DNA of 64,000 nucleotides from Bradyrhizobium sp. 141 (GTDB taxonomy: Bacteria > Pseudomonadota > Alphaproteobacteria > Rhizobiales > Xanthobacteraceae): the NCBI RefSeq assembly GCF_023074055.1, contig NZ_JADPKR010000013.1, positions 1 through 64,000 on the forward strand, in the 5' to 3' direction. A program made the translations under genes and the position numbers. Each line of letters opens with the position of its first letter. Positions within the stretch are counted from its first letter, which is position 1. The notes beneath the pieces are model-generated. The model was given only the letters and a program-made list of their open reading frames with translations, was not told the DNA's origin and ran no database searches. Shown here one piece after another: positions 26,201 to 31,713 of the stretch.

Positions 26201-27953
26201 CAGGTTCAAAGCCGTCGCGAACAACGGCAGCATCGTCATCGGCACCGCCGACAGCAGCGGCTCGCAGACGGTCCACGCGACCCAGAACGTGACGTTCAAT
26301 TCGCTCGCCGCCACCGGAAATGCCGGCGACGTCGGCAGCATCAACGTCACCGCCGACACCGGCTTCATCCTGGCGCAGACGGTGATGTCGGGCGGCGCGA
26401 CCACGCTCGGCTCGGTCTCGGCCCATGGTTCGGCGACGCTGCTGGCCGCCACGACCATCACCGGCAACACGCTGGCTGCGACGACTGGTTCGGGCCTGCT
26501 GACCGCCGGCGGTCCGGTCAACTGGAACACGCTCAATGTCGGGACGTCGCTCGGTGCGATCGCGGGGCAGGGCAGCATCACGCTGCAGACCGCGCAGAGC
26601 GGCGGCACGCAGACCATCCACGCCCGCGACAACGTCACCTTCAACGCGCTGACGGCGACGGGCATCAACGGCGGTGCCGGCAGCATCATCGTCAGCGCGG
26701 ACAACGGTTTCATCCTGGCGCAAACGGTGATGGCTGGCGGCGTGGCGACACTGGGCTCGGTCTCAGCCAACGGCTCGGCAAGGCTGATCGCGGCGGGGAC
26801 GAATACCGGTCATAACCTCACGGCCTCGACCGGCAACGCGGTCTTGAGCGGCACTGTCGTCCATTGGGACAATCTCAATGTCGGCACCTCGCTCGGCATC
26901 ACCGCGACGGCAGGGGCGATCAATCTCGGAACGGCCGTCAGCGGCGGCACGCAGACCCTGCATGGGGTGAACGACATCGTCTTCAGCCAGCTCACCACGA
27001 CGGGTATCCCGGGCGACGCCGGCGACATCGATCTGCGCTCCGATACGGGTTCGATCCGCGGCGGGTCGATCTCCGCCAATGGCGATACGCGCTTCGCCTC
27101 GGCTGGCTCGGTCTCGCTCGACCGTATCCGGGGTAACATCGTCAAGCTGACTTCGCCGGGTGACCTCTCGATCAACTGGGTCAGCGTCGTGCGGGAACTC
27201 GATCTCGCGGCCGATACGATCAACGTCAAGGGCGAGCAGATCCGGTCCAACCCGGCGATCCCGCTGATCCTGAACATCACCGGCTATAACGGCGGCGTCG
27301 CGAAGTCCGCCAACATCTCGATCGATCCGGACAGCATCATCGTCAATCAGTTCAGGGTGGTGGACGCGACCTTCTGGACGGACGCACCGGCCGTTTCGAT
27401 CCTGAACGGCTATGTGCCGGGTCAGCTGATGCTCACCACGGCCAACGCGCAGGTGCTGCTCAACAACCGCTCGCCGGCGCCGTCCAATTGGCCGTCGCTC
27501 CAGCTCTACCAGCCGGGCGGCGTGTTCACGATGAGCCAGGTCGGTAACGCCAATGTCAGCAACGCCTATGTGGTGTTCTACACCGGCAACATCTCGGCGA
27601 CCGTGACCAATTACGGCCCGACCCATACCTGCTGCTACGACTTCACCGGCGCCAGCATGGTGCGCAACATCGCGGTCGACAGCCAGGGTCAAGAGAACAT
27701 CGAGACCTGGCTCGCGAAGAAGGACGGCGGCACGTTCTACCTGCTCGGTCTCTCCGGCCAGGCGCGGCTCGACGCGCTGCTGACGCCGCGGCCGGTCGAG
27801 GCCGTCGGCTCCGGTCCCGCCGTCAACATCGAGGGCCTCAGCGACATGCGCAAGCTGCGCCAGAAGGGACAGCGTGCGGGACGTCCGGGCTGGAAGGACG
27901 CTGCGGTCGAGACGGCGAAGCCGGCGATTGGCCGTCTCGCAGAGGCATGGTAA
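11244..27953 (+). CDS. Giant TpsA exoprotein, filamentous-haemagglutinin/LktA-like adhesin
   Basis: 5569 residues (about 16.7 kb, no frameshift), a secreted or surface-held two-partner-secretion substrate. An extended signal region (1-45; basic n-region, hydrophobic core SLLCAMQMVFLPVFSV, then QAQ) leads into the TPS/haemagglutination domain (about 46-330) with SFSQFSVGQGNTVNL and DPKGFVVGRSGVVNVG, equivalent to the NPNG region that TpsB recognises. Residues about 870-2800 are imperfect 50-110-residue units with a recurring AYI/AYV strand, as in LktA-family adhesins. The later part is less repetitive, with three 114-115-residue repeats near 5000-5290. Vicinal cysteines occur at about 3517/3518, 3981/3982 and 5463/5464, and a CxxC at 3635/3638. 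The C-terminus is basic with no sorting motif. The tpsB start lies inside its last codons. It is probably an adhesin or biofilm factor; toxicity is not indicated. Confidence 0.93.
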   Translation: MHGPAARRDKNEPGLRGLARFRSMSLLCAMQMVFLPVFSVRLQAQTANVIVPDGRTGTSLQTSGSVTNVTTSTVSGNNAFNSFSQFSVGQGNTVNLQLPTGTRNLVNIVRDAPVYVNGTLNSYMNGAIGGNVYFADPKGFVVGRSGVVNVGSLNVSTPTREFTDSLIGPGGAINGTAVGNLMAGSFPVSPDGNIRIYGRINAQDGVRLTGQNVFVGGASQRDIANLDHAAKFAASVNSKGLRSASAITVSNGSIHIGAVNNARVNGRLTARSKTSAPSNITVQAGNNIEVGKNARLNIASRTGDAGEIRLKATQNLTVAGGAKFNASAKTGNAGLVDFSANGVIDIGQGIKVNLSADSGKAGTLLIDPTDLVVGDAAQGDTGVTLSNSSVAAALAGLSAGANYLIQADHSITLAAHAVIDARRLDGSGHSTGNANNVIIDAPNIDIKNGAQILAQAVNFGGSNYTDGNVTLTATASDIKLSGQATAATAITVDGKITGGTISITATSTAVSSFLNGSLAGDFALVGSTLAASLLGLNGGYVAASATATININSHADINGRGDVTISAHASETASDPAIASTLLGSLTPVAAGVVVGKIDGTATTNVASGATINAGRNLEIKALNDATIAVSALAASTSAQIVPTVAYSKGSVTTIANVESGAHLAAGTVNTSGSTLKVRAINNNSFSTSATSVAAPGLGASGGVGGAFAISDITTSVTATLGASLGTDTASRMNGSVLVEATSDTTSNSTMASSIAGLPALIAAIETGLRSVTAPTSIIQDHMSSLVPLNFNFKAAGALSLANSTQSATAAIAQNPSGGAPSIYASGNVAVASNVIDRGVRSNATASAITKDVVSGESTAISAAVAWGNFTHSSNAYVGSGTLINAANIAVDATTELPITNTWLKWDGLGAVLSHLNGSLGVGGNILTSYANATADAGDTIGIAGSLNHFVVNNNTTAWVAGSANLTATCAAAACGSGTGWSVGMDNGDLHTYNTSIQVAATTTTASIDAAGNVGTLGFLTGNTSGGSSVGGALNLVQFNTNTIAGISDGATVRAADDIAVNAITSDQFVAVAPTNGKAAGALALNGITSLGFLNNTTHASISSQATVYAPTVNILAQQDLSVVTLAGAMSRNTSGGSAVGLAVAYLGANTDTSAYIGDNHSDIRPGPFSADDPFAGNGGGSGAVNVDNLTLSATTSGRITAAAVAASISEPQASSFSDKAGAAGAGATGGAAGVATAASKIGSSSGSSTDGFSIDLAGSSSISDVALGTSAYIRNTTVNKFTTTGTVVTNTIVQALNDTMLNNGSGSAALNLAGASAQGAAIGGAIAAAMSNNATLAYIYGTTVNNQSSVTVQALNGGSETVVALGVVGSKSNAASLSASVGIITDSANAYIESSTITGQSTGVNRALEVDAYQTTNIAIGGGSLYISGGQAGVGIGLTYASIADPTGGNATDAHIRSTSISNYDTLLVMADSASVIAAGAASGGAGSNGLAGAIVVSEITPTTTAYINSGATVSINVGRVTVLADSGAVSALDTALGNLVKKSNNNLLASDTCTVAGGTGGQNCIDFSAAALNDGAGNGPGASIVSVAGLIQAGKNNVGASIVYNTIATTHSAYIANVLMTAGSNGNVSVSAVDSSKIQAVTIGFGLATGQFAGVGGTTISSISNTVSAAIGNSLSSTTQSSVTAKNVSVTATDNSSITGTAAVAGASTQGSAAGLALVYSSIANNVSAGVTGSKLTASGNVAIGANSNASISTIAVGIAMSSQVGLAGSVATNLMGTNVTASITAAGTNGTNGADVTATNNVGVIAGNNDKAAVFAGALSISKGAAGGAGSLVTNQITGTTAAYITGANTKVDALGTSTTDTLSVNNGTLVHAFDLGTAHAPTDTTPDLSENQDIVRGLAVVASSHQAVVTNVASLAASSSIAIMINPITNVMSGATRAYIDSAAIDTRLTSSTLKPQIEVAASSFSYSGAFGAGIAYGSSGGGGATIIATTMSRETFAYITNATVGGVQSSSETVGAVTVKANAEQDASSIAIGFNTGSVGLNVFQATTEAYVDGGALTASSLTVNANNNTGIFSANGSGAYGSQAAIGAAFLVQVSSNRTLAYVGDEFHYQGNGAAHTTALNLSGALDVEAKTKNRFEAYAIGGALSTGTAAIAGMANIEIANNTTIAGVYDTTLQGVTGGAAGAVTINANEDVAIKEIAGALAVGASGAGVGVGAAANIIVFKSQTVAESRNSNLNSSGAINVGALSTKEVLSYAVTAGIGGSVGIGATVGVIISGTNTADPDTQGQQTGQLNQNGNGTIASVNAGTNNTHGSDAVASGTAGNPNSASVTSTYNVSSVLTGGNDGVTAQIAGGNVTGTQVNVGATSANAAKMYLLGAGFAKNVGIGAGIGYTSVNSSVLANLSAIVSAPSVTVAAVVKDADTGPYAGKTIDTEAIAGGAALYFGAQAAVAVGNVANTVTAQLGGQITGTGGTGVAVMAQDSSTQVVFTGGVTAGAAAVGASVATAGRSSSVAAKVLDDATINASTLAVGAAGAGTLSTTATALGGGILAGVGADAEAHENSSVTAEIGAGSSITTSANGVGTLVTASITPNLSSEAIGVSVGGAAVGVAIAQSTVGATVRADVGDNAIFSGGALAVTAMALVPIIGTQTNTDGSTTTIYGTTTYAKALAGGGGSLIGAQGSYAKASQNATVSAYGGTGIELPNADVLIAAQNDSAQYAEATGLSSGFLALGATVAQTSSNAHTYAYLGAPADMDSLNHANYTGILEITATGKDTNVANATVGAGGTYAGAAAVATTSSTAVTNARFDGATTDDTLYFGGLSVRATHTTNYASNGDAYQASTAGVSAGKAQNDVTSTTTAEIGTHLIINTDGGDIAVISNDIVNQAGGGARSGSGGSFSGAAALSDSHVTQTVTTNIGAGTILSLNGDPRTSTGVIDIEAYNTLNTRDTASLATASFFAGGGAESNMTANATLAVNIHARELFSVGKIFIGTAAKMAASNNANASLYGAIAGVGASTNTWVHADQDVTVDSGTTIQAWRDINIFAGMSGDTITFSSIQATATTVVYNNTAIPISTLYRGTANAGGDSTLTLSDGSRVLGVRDIYLGATQGQVTASGNGSNYNPYLDIFSAKNSDNHSHTSGTGDVALNGLVVAGINNDVTITIDLGASSPTLSTTSPYSSLSSTLEYVADVDHFSPVKSWNHQTVQYTIVGGFNPYQNVVNQLVTLTGLTETQIRSALAIRTPTPTMAPSGADPTGDFQRQINALIQQAPYTSDAPGNAFAFGDMLVSAGNVSILAQKLSGNSLAGHSAPAVIARGSPMIKVENRGLDFMDFANLTVTNVTGGNITYRQIDHVDPDSHSNVTFTATPSATPIIDISATYNRVDPNSGLGVDGSGNQLTRKPDIYFDGIVTNEGGLLKITNNLGSIVASQSLNAATIQMVAPNGSFVFLGGIGSFYNSNHDVTAQWAGVQYKPADNDTLTAVMAAATYLGAYGDYATSPHIGAGGNHPYFYYCCVDGNTGVQQTAANSTVFTARMLMTYYDGLSLYSAIFLPMGNGTPNGGGGSVGSTATLAAMEGPTVQPIVTAPWERNTYAGQGVFSNTTYDYTTTSTDAQGNTVTTNHTARFYSPFNCDGCGAYFQVVNIQNDVITPRTANTNAITNWASTTPSGYQNPANAPFILGQAIIISAGVINVNGLIQSGTSSNYSVDIGSGALSAINSLKGNSAAFAQAQANARNGSYYDITAAAAPLVASDIKIGVRYNALTDQILVNGVVQGSGGYVYLNGKIISTSTDGTSQGTIAVKGGAGTITVNNSTGLQLVTNTINTGVSAPSVIQIVDQLQQQTTWYVYNPSASGGQQVSTYRTAGVNASAYTGAMLTGMSGTAGIQYAVKPNMYYQWVDTATLDRPVTSTQFDYGWHYTPNAATGENWTRTISLVENVMQATGGGGNTGQLQTANFQEVVTATGSYHGGGYNTSSGNCCGADAHFDWFQQIYDHLTLTLTNTVKASNPINIQFSGGGASTVNVSSNSGIVINGPINNLSGSTTLIATGANSAITSGANANNPMISGKNVTLQADGGIGSLGASGTPVQVQVYGGNLTATSIDRDIAIAAVGSLSINQVAVASGVSGRAPQGSVFISATGDINSAAAYNVATPVVIGKNIEINSTAGAIGATSAVVNGASTLTNINPLVIQATGTVQADGTVDGGVLDSASATGTYIVQSKGDLRLGTIQSTGGPVFLEAAGSDGNQASILNGRAAVGLTQAQSQHLQNVWTSLDLLSGNAATNAVNSYQSMVTSAYNDYFQLKNIAFPNGSTYNPTSVGLTVLRAQVAAKLGIDPANVTTTQMKAEATTRFLRDQFLLGKISTDELKSSLTNLLGTAPADPLATLFGSSLSTTLFTKLFDGVSTANQRLPSNTALQTALDAYNANYTYTLASTERVYGIITAGSQWTQSQLAYTVSSSAVGAAPPPIDDNVVANVSANQIMFYAPRGSVGNSAAPQTFTFTSVDSSSLTPEQRGLLATAGPGQLTVGAVTDPTTHVTTYTVSLSQQNLVVVDNPIAISAKALTNIYLGSKNSLALGGVTANYGPITAARANGIEVTGRGDVKLDAVTSISANVGGAVISGDIGNLTLIAEHGNIGAPGTAGSNPATNPNAIQIAFADPGNDQLDQVSSAQGIYVKQTTGDLILGNISAGNAIQLAATGSIYAEAGFTDRSAIHILGTDLDLRASGSIGFNGSTFQPLQVNISGAVTGSAVGDLSLLAVTGDLVVGTSGTYGTLTAGGALTLNVARGALTINTSITSGGLMQLLANRGMTFAAGTSAAPVVATSSSDGVTLVAATLSMGAYSAVNAAGLISVTTTGDATIGQLNSPLSYAAASNAPSIIVTAGGVASLGAIIDNGDGQTKFLASGAGAEVLLSASNGIGNATGRFTFSAARLSASASAGDIYVKALTDTEVSLLSAVKGSVDIIGTGGLTLDQVVAGTATGASGRFKAVANNGSIVIGTADSSGSQTVHATQNVTFNSLAATGNAGDVGSINVTADTGFILAQTVMSGGATTLGSVSAHGSATLLAATTITGNTLAATTGSGLLTAGGPVNWNTLNVGTSLGAIAGQGSITLQTAQSGGTQTIHARDNVTFNALTATGINGGAGSIIVSADNGFILAQTVMAGGVATLGSVSANGSARLIAAGTNTGHNLTASTGNAVLSGTVVHWDNLNVGTSLGITATAGAINLGTAVSGGTQTLHGVNDIVFSQLTTTGIPGDAGDIDLRSDTGSIRGGSISANGDTRFASAGSVSLDRIRGNIVKLTSPGDLSINWVSVVRELDLAADTINVKGEQIRSNPAIPLILNITGYNGGVAKSANISIDPDSIIVNQFRVVDATFWTDAPAVSILNGYVPGQLMLTTANAQVLLNNRSPAPSNWPSLQLYQPGGVFTMSQVGNANVSNAYVVFYTGNISATVTNYGPTHTCCYDFTGASMVRNIAVDSQGQENIETWLAKKDGGTFYLLGLSGQARLDALLTPRPVEAVGSGPAVNIEGLSDMRKLRQKGQRAGRPGWKDAAVETAKPAIGRLAEAW
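13860..19510 (+). repeat. Degenerate AYI-type repeats within tpsA
   Basis: Translated units share a strand reading AYI or AYV followed by a turn, for example AYIRNTTVNKF, AYIYGTTVNNQ, AYIESSTITGQ, AHIRSTSISNY and AYINSGATVSI. Measured spacings among the clearest copies are 66, 53 and 64 residues. Further copies appear near residues 1615, 1846, 1942, 2001, 2055, 2107 and 2751. The repeats are diverged at DNA level. They indicate an elongated beta-helix with gene growth by old duplications. Confidence 0.7.
26241..27117 (+). repeat. Three tandem 114-115-residue repeats near the tpsA 3' end
   Basis: Units begin at 26241, 26586 and 26928 (spacings 345 and 342 bp). Each starts with a segment like SGGTQTIHARDNVTFNAL, continues through a TGxxGxxGSIxVxxDxGFIL stretch and a LGSVSAxGSARLxA stretch, and the first two end in a W-N-LNVGTSLG segment. 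The third copy loses similarity after about 27117. The units are much closer to one another than the AYI units are, so this duplication is more recent. Confidence 0.8.
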
Positions 27954-29653
27954 TTGGATTCGGGATGCGGATTCGGGGGGCAGCATTGGCGGTCGGGCTG
28001 GCAGCGTCCTGCATCGTTGCCGCACGCGCCCAGTCGATCAATCCCGGCGTGATTCAGAACGACGTCGACCGGCAGCGGCGGCAGCTCGAACAGCAGAGCG
28101 CGCCGCCCAAGCTCACAGGGCCGGCGGTGATCGGCGGCGAGCGGGAGAAGTCCCAGCTCCTGAAGCCGGGCGGGCCGAAATTCCGCCTGCGCAAGGTCAC
28201 GTTCGACGAGTCCAAGTTCATCACGCCGGCCGAGCTGGATGAGATCGCGAAGAAATATGTCGGCAAGGACGTCGACATCGCCTCACTGTTGCAACTCGTT
28301 GCTGACATCAACGCGGTCTATGCCGCGCGCGGTATCGTCACGGGCATCGCGACGCTGCCCGAGCAGGACGCCAAGGGCGGCGTCGTCCGCGTCAAGCTGA
28401 CCGAAGGCCGGCTGCAGAAGACGACGGTCGAGGGCAACAAGCAGACCCGCACCGACTACATCCTCGATCGCGTGAAGGAGCCTGAAGGCGAGGTCCTCGA
28501 CGTTCCCAAGCTCAACCGCGACGTGATCTGGTTCAACCGCACCAACGACGTGCAGATCAAGGCGCTGCTGCAGCCCGGCACGAGCTTCGGCCTCACCGAC
28601 CTGCAATTCGCGGTGATCGAGCCGCCGATCGACACCTTGCAGCTCTTCACCGACAACCAGGGCGCCGAGAATACCGGGCGTTGGGAGGGCGGGGCCTTTT
28701 ACAAGCGCCACGGCTTGTTCGGCGTCGACGACCGCCTGACCTTCTATGGCGTCCGCTCCGACGGCAATCTCAACGGCAATGTCGCCTACAGCATCCCGGT
28801 CAATCCCTGGGGCGGCCGCGCCGGCGTCAGCTACACCGAAGGCAAGATCAAGATCATCCAGGGGCCCTTCGTCGCGCTCGACGTCACCGGTCGCTCGAGC
28901 CAGGCCGCGGTCAATTTCAGCCAGCCGGTCTGGGTGACGCAGGACTGGCTGGTGCTGCTCAACGCCGCCTTGACCGAGGGCAAGACGGTCAGCCGCTTCG
29001 CCACGGTCGCCGTCACCGACGATCACTACGACAGGACCACGGCGGGCGTGTCGGTGACCAAGTCCGGCAACACCTATTCGATCACGGTGTCGCCGGCGGT
29101 GAATTACATCGCCTGGCAGGACCACGTGCTCGGCAACAACCGCGCGTTCAACACCTATACCGGCTCGCTGATCGCGACCAGCGCCGCGGGGCCCCAGAAC
29201 TTCAGCGCCAATGTGCTGGCGAGCTGGCAGTACACGCAGGAGAAGCTGCTGCCGGGCGATCAGATCTTCTCGATCGGCGGTCCCACCACCGTACGCGGTT
29301 ATCCCTCCAATGCGGCCTCCGGCGACAGCGGCTATTATTTCAACGCCGAGCTGCACTACAACTGGTCGCAATGGCTCAGGGGGTTCGACACTTACGTCTT
29401 CACCGACTGGGGTGCGGTGTATTCGACCTTCCCCGGCGTCACCGAAATGGCGTCCGTCGGCGTCGGCTTCTCCTGGACCTACGCGTCATTCATGACGTTC
29501 GAGGCAAATTACGCGACACCGCTAAAGATGGCGGTGTCGACCCAGAACCATTACGAAGCTTATGGCCGCGTCATCTTCCGGCCGTTGTTGATGTTCCAGA
29601 AGCCGGAAAGCCCGGCGCCCGTGGCGGCGGTGGCCGGCAGGAGCAAGTCGTAG
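27947..29653 (+). CDS. TpsB outer-membrane transporter (ShlB/FhaC family)
   Basis: 568 residues. It exports the TpsA protein across the outer membrane. A signal peptide ends at AARAQ (near 29); then come a plug-helix-like segment rich in Gln/Arg (NDVDRQRRQLEQQ), two POTRA domains (about 78-155 and 156-230), and a 16-strand barrel to the C-terminal phenylalanine-rich end. The conserved barrel motif VRGY is at 449-452 (TTVRGYPSNAASGDSGYYF). The ATG at 27947 overlaps the last codons of tpsA (the tpsA stop is at 27951), so translation is coupled; an ATG at 27965 would give an equally good signal peptide. Partner specificity follows from adjacency. Confidence 0.92.
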   Translation: MVIGFGMRIRGAALAVGLAASCIVAARAQSINPGVIQNDVDRQRRQLEQQSAPPKLTGPAVIGGEREKSQLLKPGGPKFRLRKVTFDESKFITPAELDEIAKKYVGKDVDIASLLQLVADINAVYAARGIVTGIATLPEQDAKGGVVRVKLTEGRLQKTTVEGNKQTRTDYILDRVKEPEGEVLDVPKLNRDVIWFNRTNDVQIKALLQPGTSFGLTDLQFAVIEPPIDTLQLFTDNQGAENTGRWEGGAFYKRHGLFGVDDRLTFYGVRSDGNLNGNVAYSIPVNPWGGRAGVSYTEGKIKIIQGPFVALDVTGRSSQAAVNFSQPVWVTQDWLVLLNAALTEGKTVSRFATVAVTDDHYDRTTAGVSVTKSGNTYSITVSPAVNYIAWQDHVLGNNRAFNTYTGSLIATSAAGPQNFSANVLASWQYTQEKLLPGDQIFSIGGPTTVRGYPSNAASGDSGYYFNAELHYNWSQWLRGFDTYVFTDWGAVYSTFPGVTEMASVGVGFSWTYASFMTFEANYATPLKMAVSTQNHYEAYGRVIFRPLLMFQKPESPAPVAAVAGRSKS

Positions 29654-29670
29654 CGGAAAGTATCTTCTCC

Positions 29671-29754
29671 GTCATGGCCGGGCTTGTCCCGGCCATCCAA
29701 GTTCTTTGGCGTCAAAACGAAGACGTGGATGCCCGGGACAAGCCCGGGCATGAC
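29671..29754. repeat. Rhizobial-type intergenic palindrome
   Basis: The left arm GTCATGGCCGGGCTTGTCCC (29671-29690) is repeated in inverted orientation by GGGACAAGCCCGGGCATGAC (29735-29754), with each arm itself self-complementary (CCGGG...CCCGG). This text resembles a short palindromic element widely repeated between genes in Bradyrhizobium and Rhodopseudomonas. It sits between convergent tpsB and bluB and may serve as a terminator or RNA-stabilising fold. Confidence 0.7.
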
Positions 29755-29793
29755 GAGCTTGGGTGCGTCGATCACTGAGGAAAGGCGCTCTGG

Positions 29794-30426
29794 CTAACGC
29801 CGCAGCGTGAACTCCTCCGCGCCGCGCCGATGCTCCCATTTCGCTTGCTCCAGCTCGGGCTGATCGCATTCGATTTCCGGGTAGCCGATGCAGAGATAGG
29901 CGATGAACTTCCAGCTATCAGGCACGTCGAGAATGGCGTGGATACGATCCGGACTGAGAATCGACACCCAGCCGATGCCGATGCTGTCAGCGCGCGCGGT
30001 GAGCCACATCGCGGTGATCGCGGAGACCACGGAATATTCCGTGGTCTCCGGCATGGTGGCGCGGCCGAGGCCGTGGCCGATGTCGCTGGCCTTGTCGGCG
30101 AACACCGCGAGGTGACCGGGGGCCTGCTCGAGGCCCGACAGTTTCAGCGTGGCGTAGCGCGCCGCGCGTTCGCCGGCATAAGAACCCAAAGCGTCGGCGT
30201 TGCATGCCCTGAAATCGTCGGTCACGGCGCGGCGGCGTGCGGCATCGTCCACGATGACGAAGCGCCAGGGCTGGCTCAGGCCGACCGAGGGCGACAGGCA
30301 CGCGGTCTCGATCAGGCGGTCGATGGCGCCGTCCGGCAGCGGGTCAGCTCGGAAGCGGCGCACGTCGCGCCGCCACACGAACAGCTCGCGCAAATGCTGG
30401 CGGAAGGCGTCATCGAACTCGACCAT
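29794..30426 (-). CDS. bluB: 5,6-dimethylbenzimidazole synthase BluB
   Basis: 210 residues. A flavin-destructase of the nitroreductase fold that cannibalises FMN with O2 to give dimethylbenzimidazole, the lower ligand of cobalamin. Hallmarks are WRRDVRRF (18-25), SPSVGLSQPWRFVIV (45-59), the FMN-site region MPETTEYSVVSAI and the C-terminal LCIGYPE. The start at 30426 (MVEFDDAF) is used; an upstream ATG at 30459 would extend into the neighbouring gene without family text. It begins 4 bp after the cobS stop as the last gene of a cobP-cobS-bluB unit, fitting its role in nucleotide-loop assembly. Distinguishing BluB from a plain nitroreductase rests on these motifs and on context. Confidence 0.9.
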   Translation of the reverse strand: MVEFDDAFRQHLRELFVWRRDVRRFRADPLPDGAIDRLIETACLSPSVGLSQPWRFVIVDDAARRRAVTDDFRACNADALGSYAGERAARYATLKLSGLEQAPGHLAVFADKASDIGHGLGRATMPETTEYSVVSAITAMWLTARADSIGIGWVSILSPDRIHAILDVPDSWKFIAYLCIGYPEIECDQPELEQAKWEHRRGAEEFTLRR

Positions 30427-30430
30427 GAAG

Positions 30431-31213
30431 CTAGCGCCCCATCTGGAAGGCGGCCGCAACCAGCAGGATCAGGATCTCACCCGACTGCTCGAACGCGCCG
30501 AGGATGTCGCCGGTCTGTCCGCCGATCTGACGGATGGCGAGCCGCGCCAGCATCAGGCCCGCGAGCGACAGCAGAATCAGGCCGACCAGCGCCTTGCCCG
30601 GCCCTAACGCGAGGGCAAGCGCGAGCGTTCCAAGCGCGAAAGCGATGGCGACGCTGCGGCCAGGTGGCGCTCCCGCGCTCGCCGAAAGCCCGTCCGGCCG
30701 TGCGGGTGGGACCAGTGACATGAAGGCCGGCACGCCCGCGCGGGCAGCAACATGCGCGGCGCATAGCGCCAGCGTGACGGCGAAAGGATTGGCGATCGTC
30801 GCCAGCGCGCTCCAGCGCAGGCCGAAGGACAGGATCAGCGCGCAGACGCCATAGGTGCCGATCCGGCTGTCGCGCATGATCTCGAGCTTGCGCTCGCGCG
30901 TTCGCCCGCCGCCGAGCCCGTCGGCGGTGTCGGCAAGGCCATCTTCATGCAGCGCGCCGGTAATGAGGGCGGTCGTCGCCAAAGCGAGCAGGGCAGCAAG
31001 GCTCGGTGTAAGTCCGAACCGGATGGCGATCTTGTAGACCAACGCGCCGGCAAGGCCGACCAGCAGTCCCGCGACGGGCAGGGCCCAGGTCGCGCGCGCG
31101 ATCGCGCCGTCAGCCGCAAGCTTCGACGATGACACAGGGAGGATCGTCACGAACGATGCCGCCATCCTGAGATCGGCAATGATGTCTTTGAGAAGCTCGG
31201 TACGCGGCATCAT
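30431..31213 (-). CDS. cobS: Adenosylcobinamide-GDP ribazoletransferase (cobalamin synthase)
   Basis: 260-residue integral membrane enzyme (CobV in Pseudomonas denitrificans naming) that joins adenosylcobinamide-GDP and alpha-ribazole (phosphate). The signature ALHEDGLADTADGLGGG and RKLEIMRDSRIGTYG (about residues 87-122) holds the acidic residues that bind Mg2+ and substrate. Several hydrophobic helices follow. It overlaps the upstream cobP by 4 bp (ATGA) and is followed at once by bluB. This is not the CobS chelatase subunit, which shares the symbol. Confidence 0.93.
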   Translation of the reverse strand: MMPRTELLKDIIADLRMAASFVTILPVSSSKLAADGAIARATWALPVAGLLVGLAGALVYKIAIRFGLTPSLAALLALATTALITGALHEDGLADTADGLGGGRTRERKLEIMRDSRIGTYGVCALILSFGLRWSALATIANPFAVTLALCAAHVAARAGVPAFMSLVPPARPDGLSASAGAPPGRSVAIAFALGTLALALALGPGKALVGLILLSLAGLMLARLAIRQIGGQTGDILGAFEQSGEILILLVAAAFQMGR

Positions 31214-31713
31214 TTCAACTTCATCGGCAGGCCGGCAACGACGAACTCAACCTCATCGGCAACATCAGCGATCATTTGGTTCATGATTCCGGCGGCGTCG
31301 CGAAAGCTGCGGGCCAGCGCATTGTCGGGCACGATGCCGAGGCCGACTTCGTTGGTGACGAAGACGACTGAGCTTTTCAGACGGGGCAGGGTGCCTGCGA
31401 GTTCGCCCACCTCACGTTCCCAATCACGCTGTTCATGCATCAGGTTGGAGAGCCACAGCGTCAGGCAATCCACCAGCCTTGCGCCGCCGCCGTCGGTTGC
31501 GACCAGCACCCTGACGAGATCGAGCGGCACTTCGCGCTCGATCCAGTCGGTTCCGCGCCGCGCGCGATGCTTGGCGATACGCGCCTCCATCTCAGTGTCG
31601 AGCGCCTCGGCCGTCGCGACATAGATGGGCTGCCCGGCAAAGGCGCGCGTGCGCATTTCCGCACGCTTGCTCTTGCCCGATCGCGCTCCGCCCGTAATCA
31701 AGATGACGGCCAT
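31210..31713 (-). CDS. cobP: Adenosylcobinamide kinase / guanylyltransferase
   Basis: 167 residues (CobU in Salmonella). Phosphorylates adenosylcobinamide and transfers GMP to it. The P-loop GGARSGKS is at residues 8-15; the likely guanylylated histidine is His49 in IAKHRARRG; DCLTLWLSN and VTNEVGLGIVP are further family motifs. It is the first gene of the cobP-cobS-bluB unit, diverging from cobD with about 120 bp between the starts, where the promoters must be. Length and motifs are complete. Confidence 0.93.
   Translation of the reverse strand: MAVILITGGARSGKSKRAEMRTRAFAGQPIYVATAEALDTEMEARIAKHRARRGTDWIEREVPLDLVRVLVATDGGGARLVDCLTLWLSNLMHEQRDWEREVGELAGTLPRLKSSVVFVTNEVGLGIVPDNALARSFRDAAGIMNQMIADVADEVEFVVAGLPMKLK

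Noticed and set aside
27660..27953. Possible CdiA-type toxin tip at the TpsA C-terminus with an immunity gene
   Set aside because: No VENN-like or other pretoxin motif is visible, and the next gene is clearly TpsB, not a small immunity protein.
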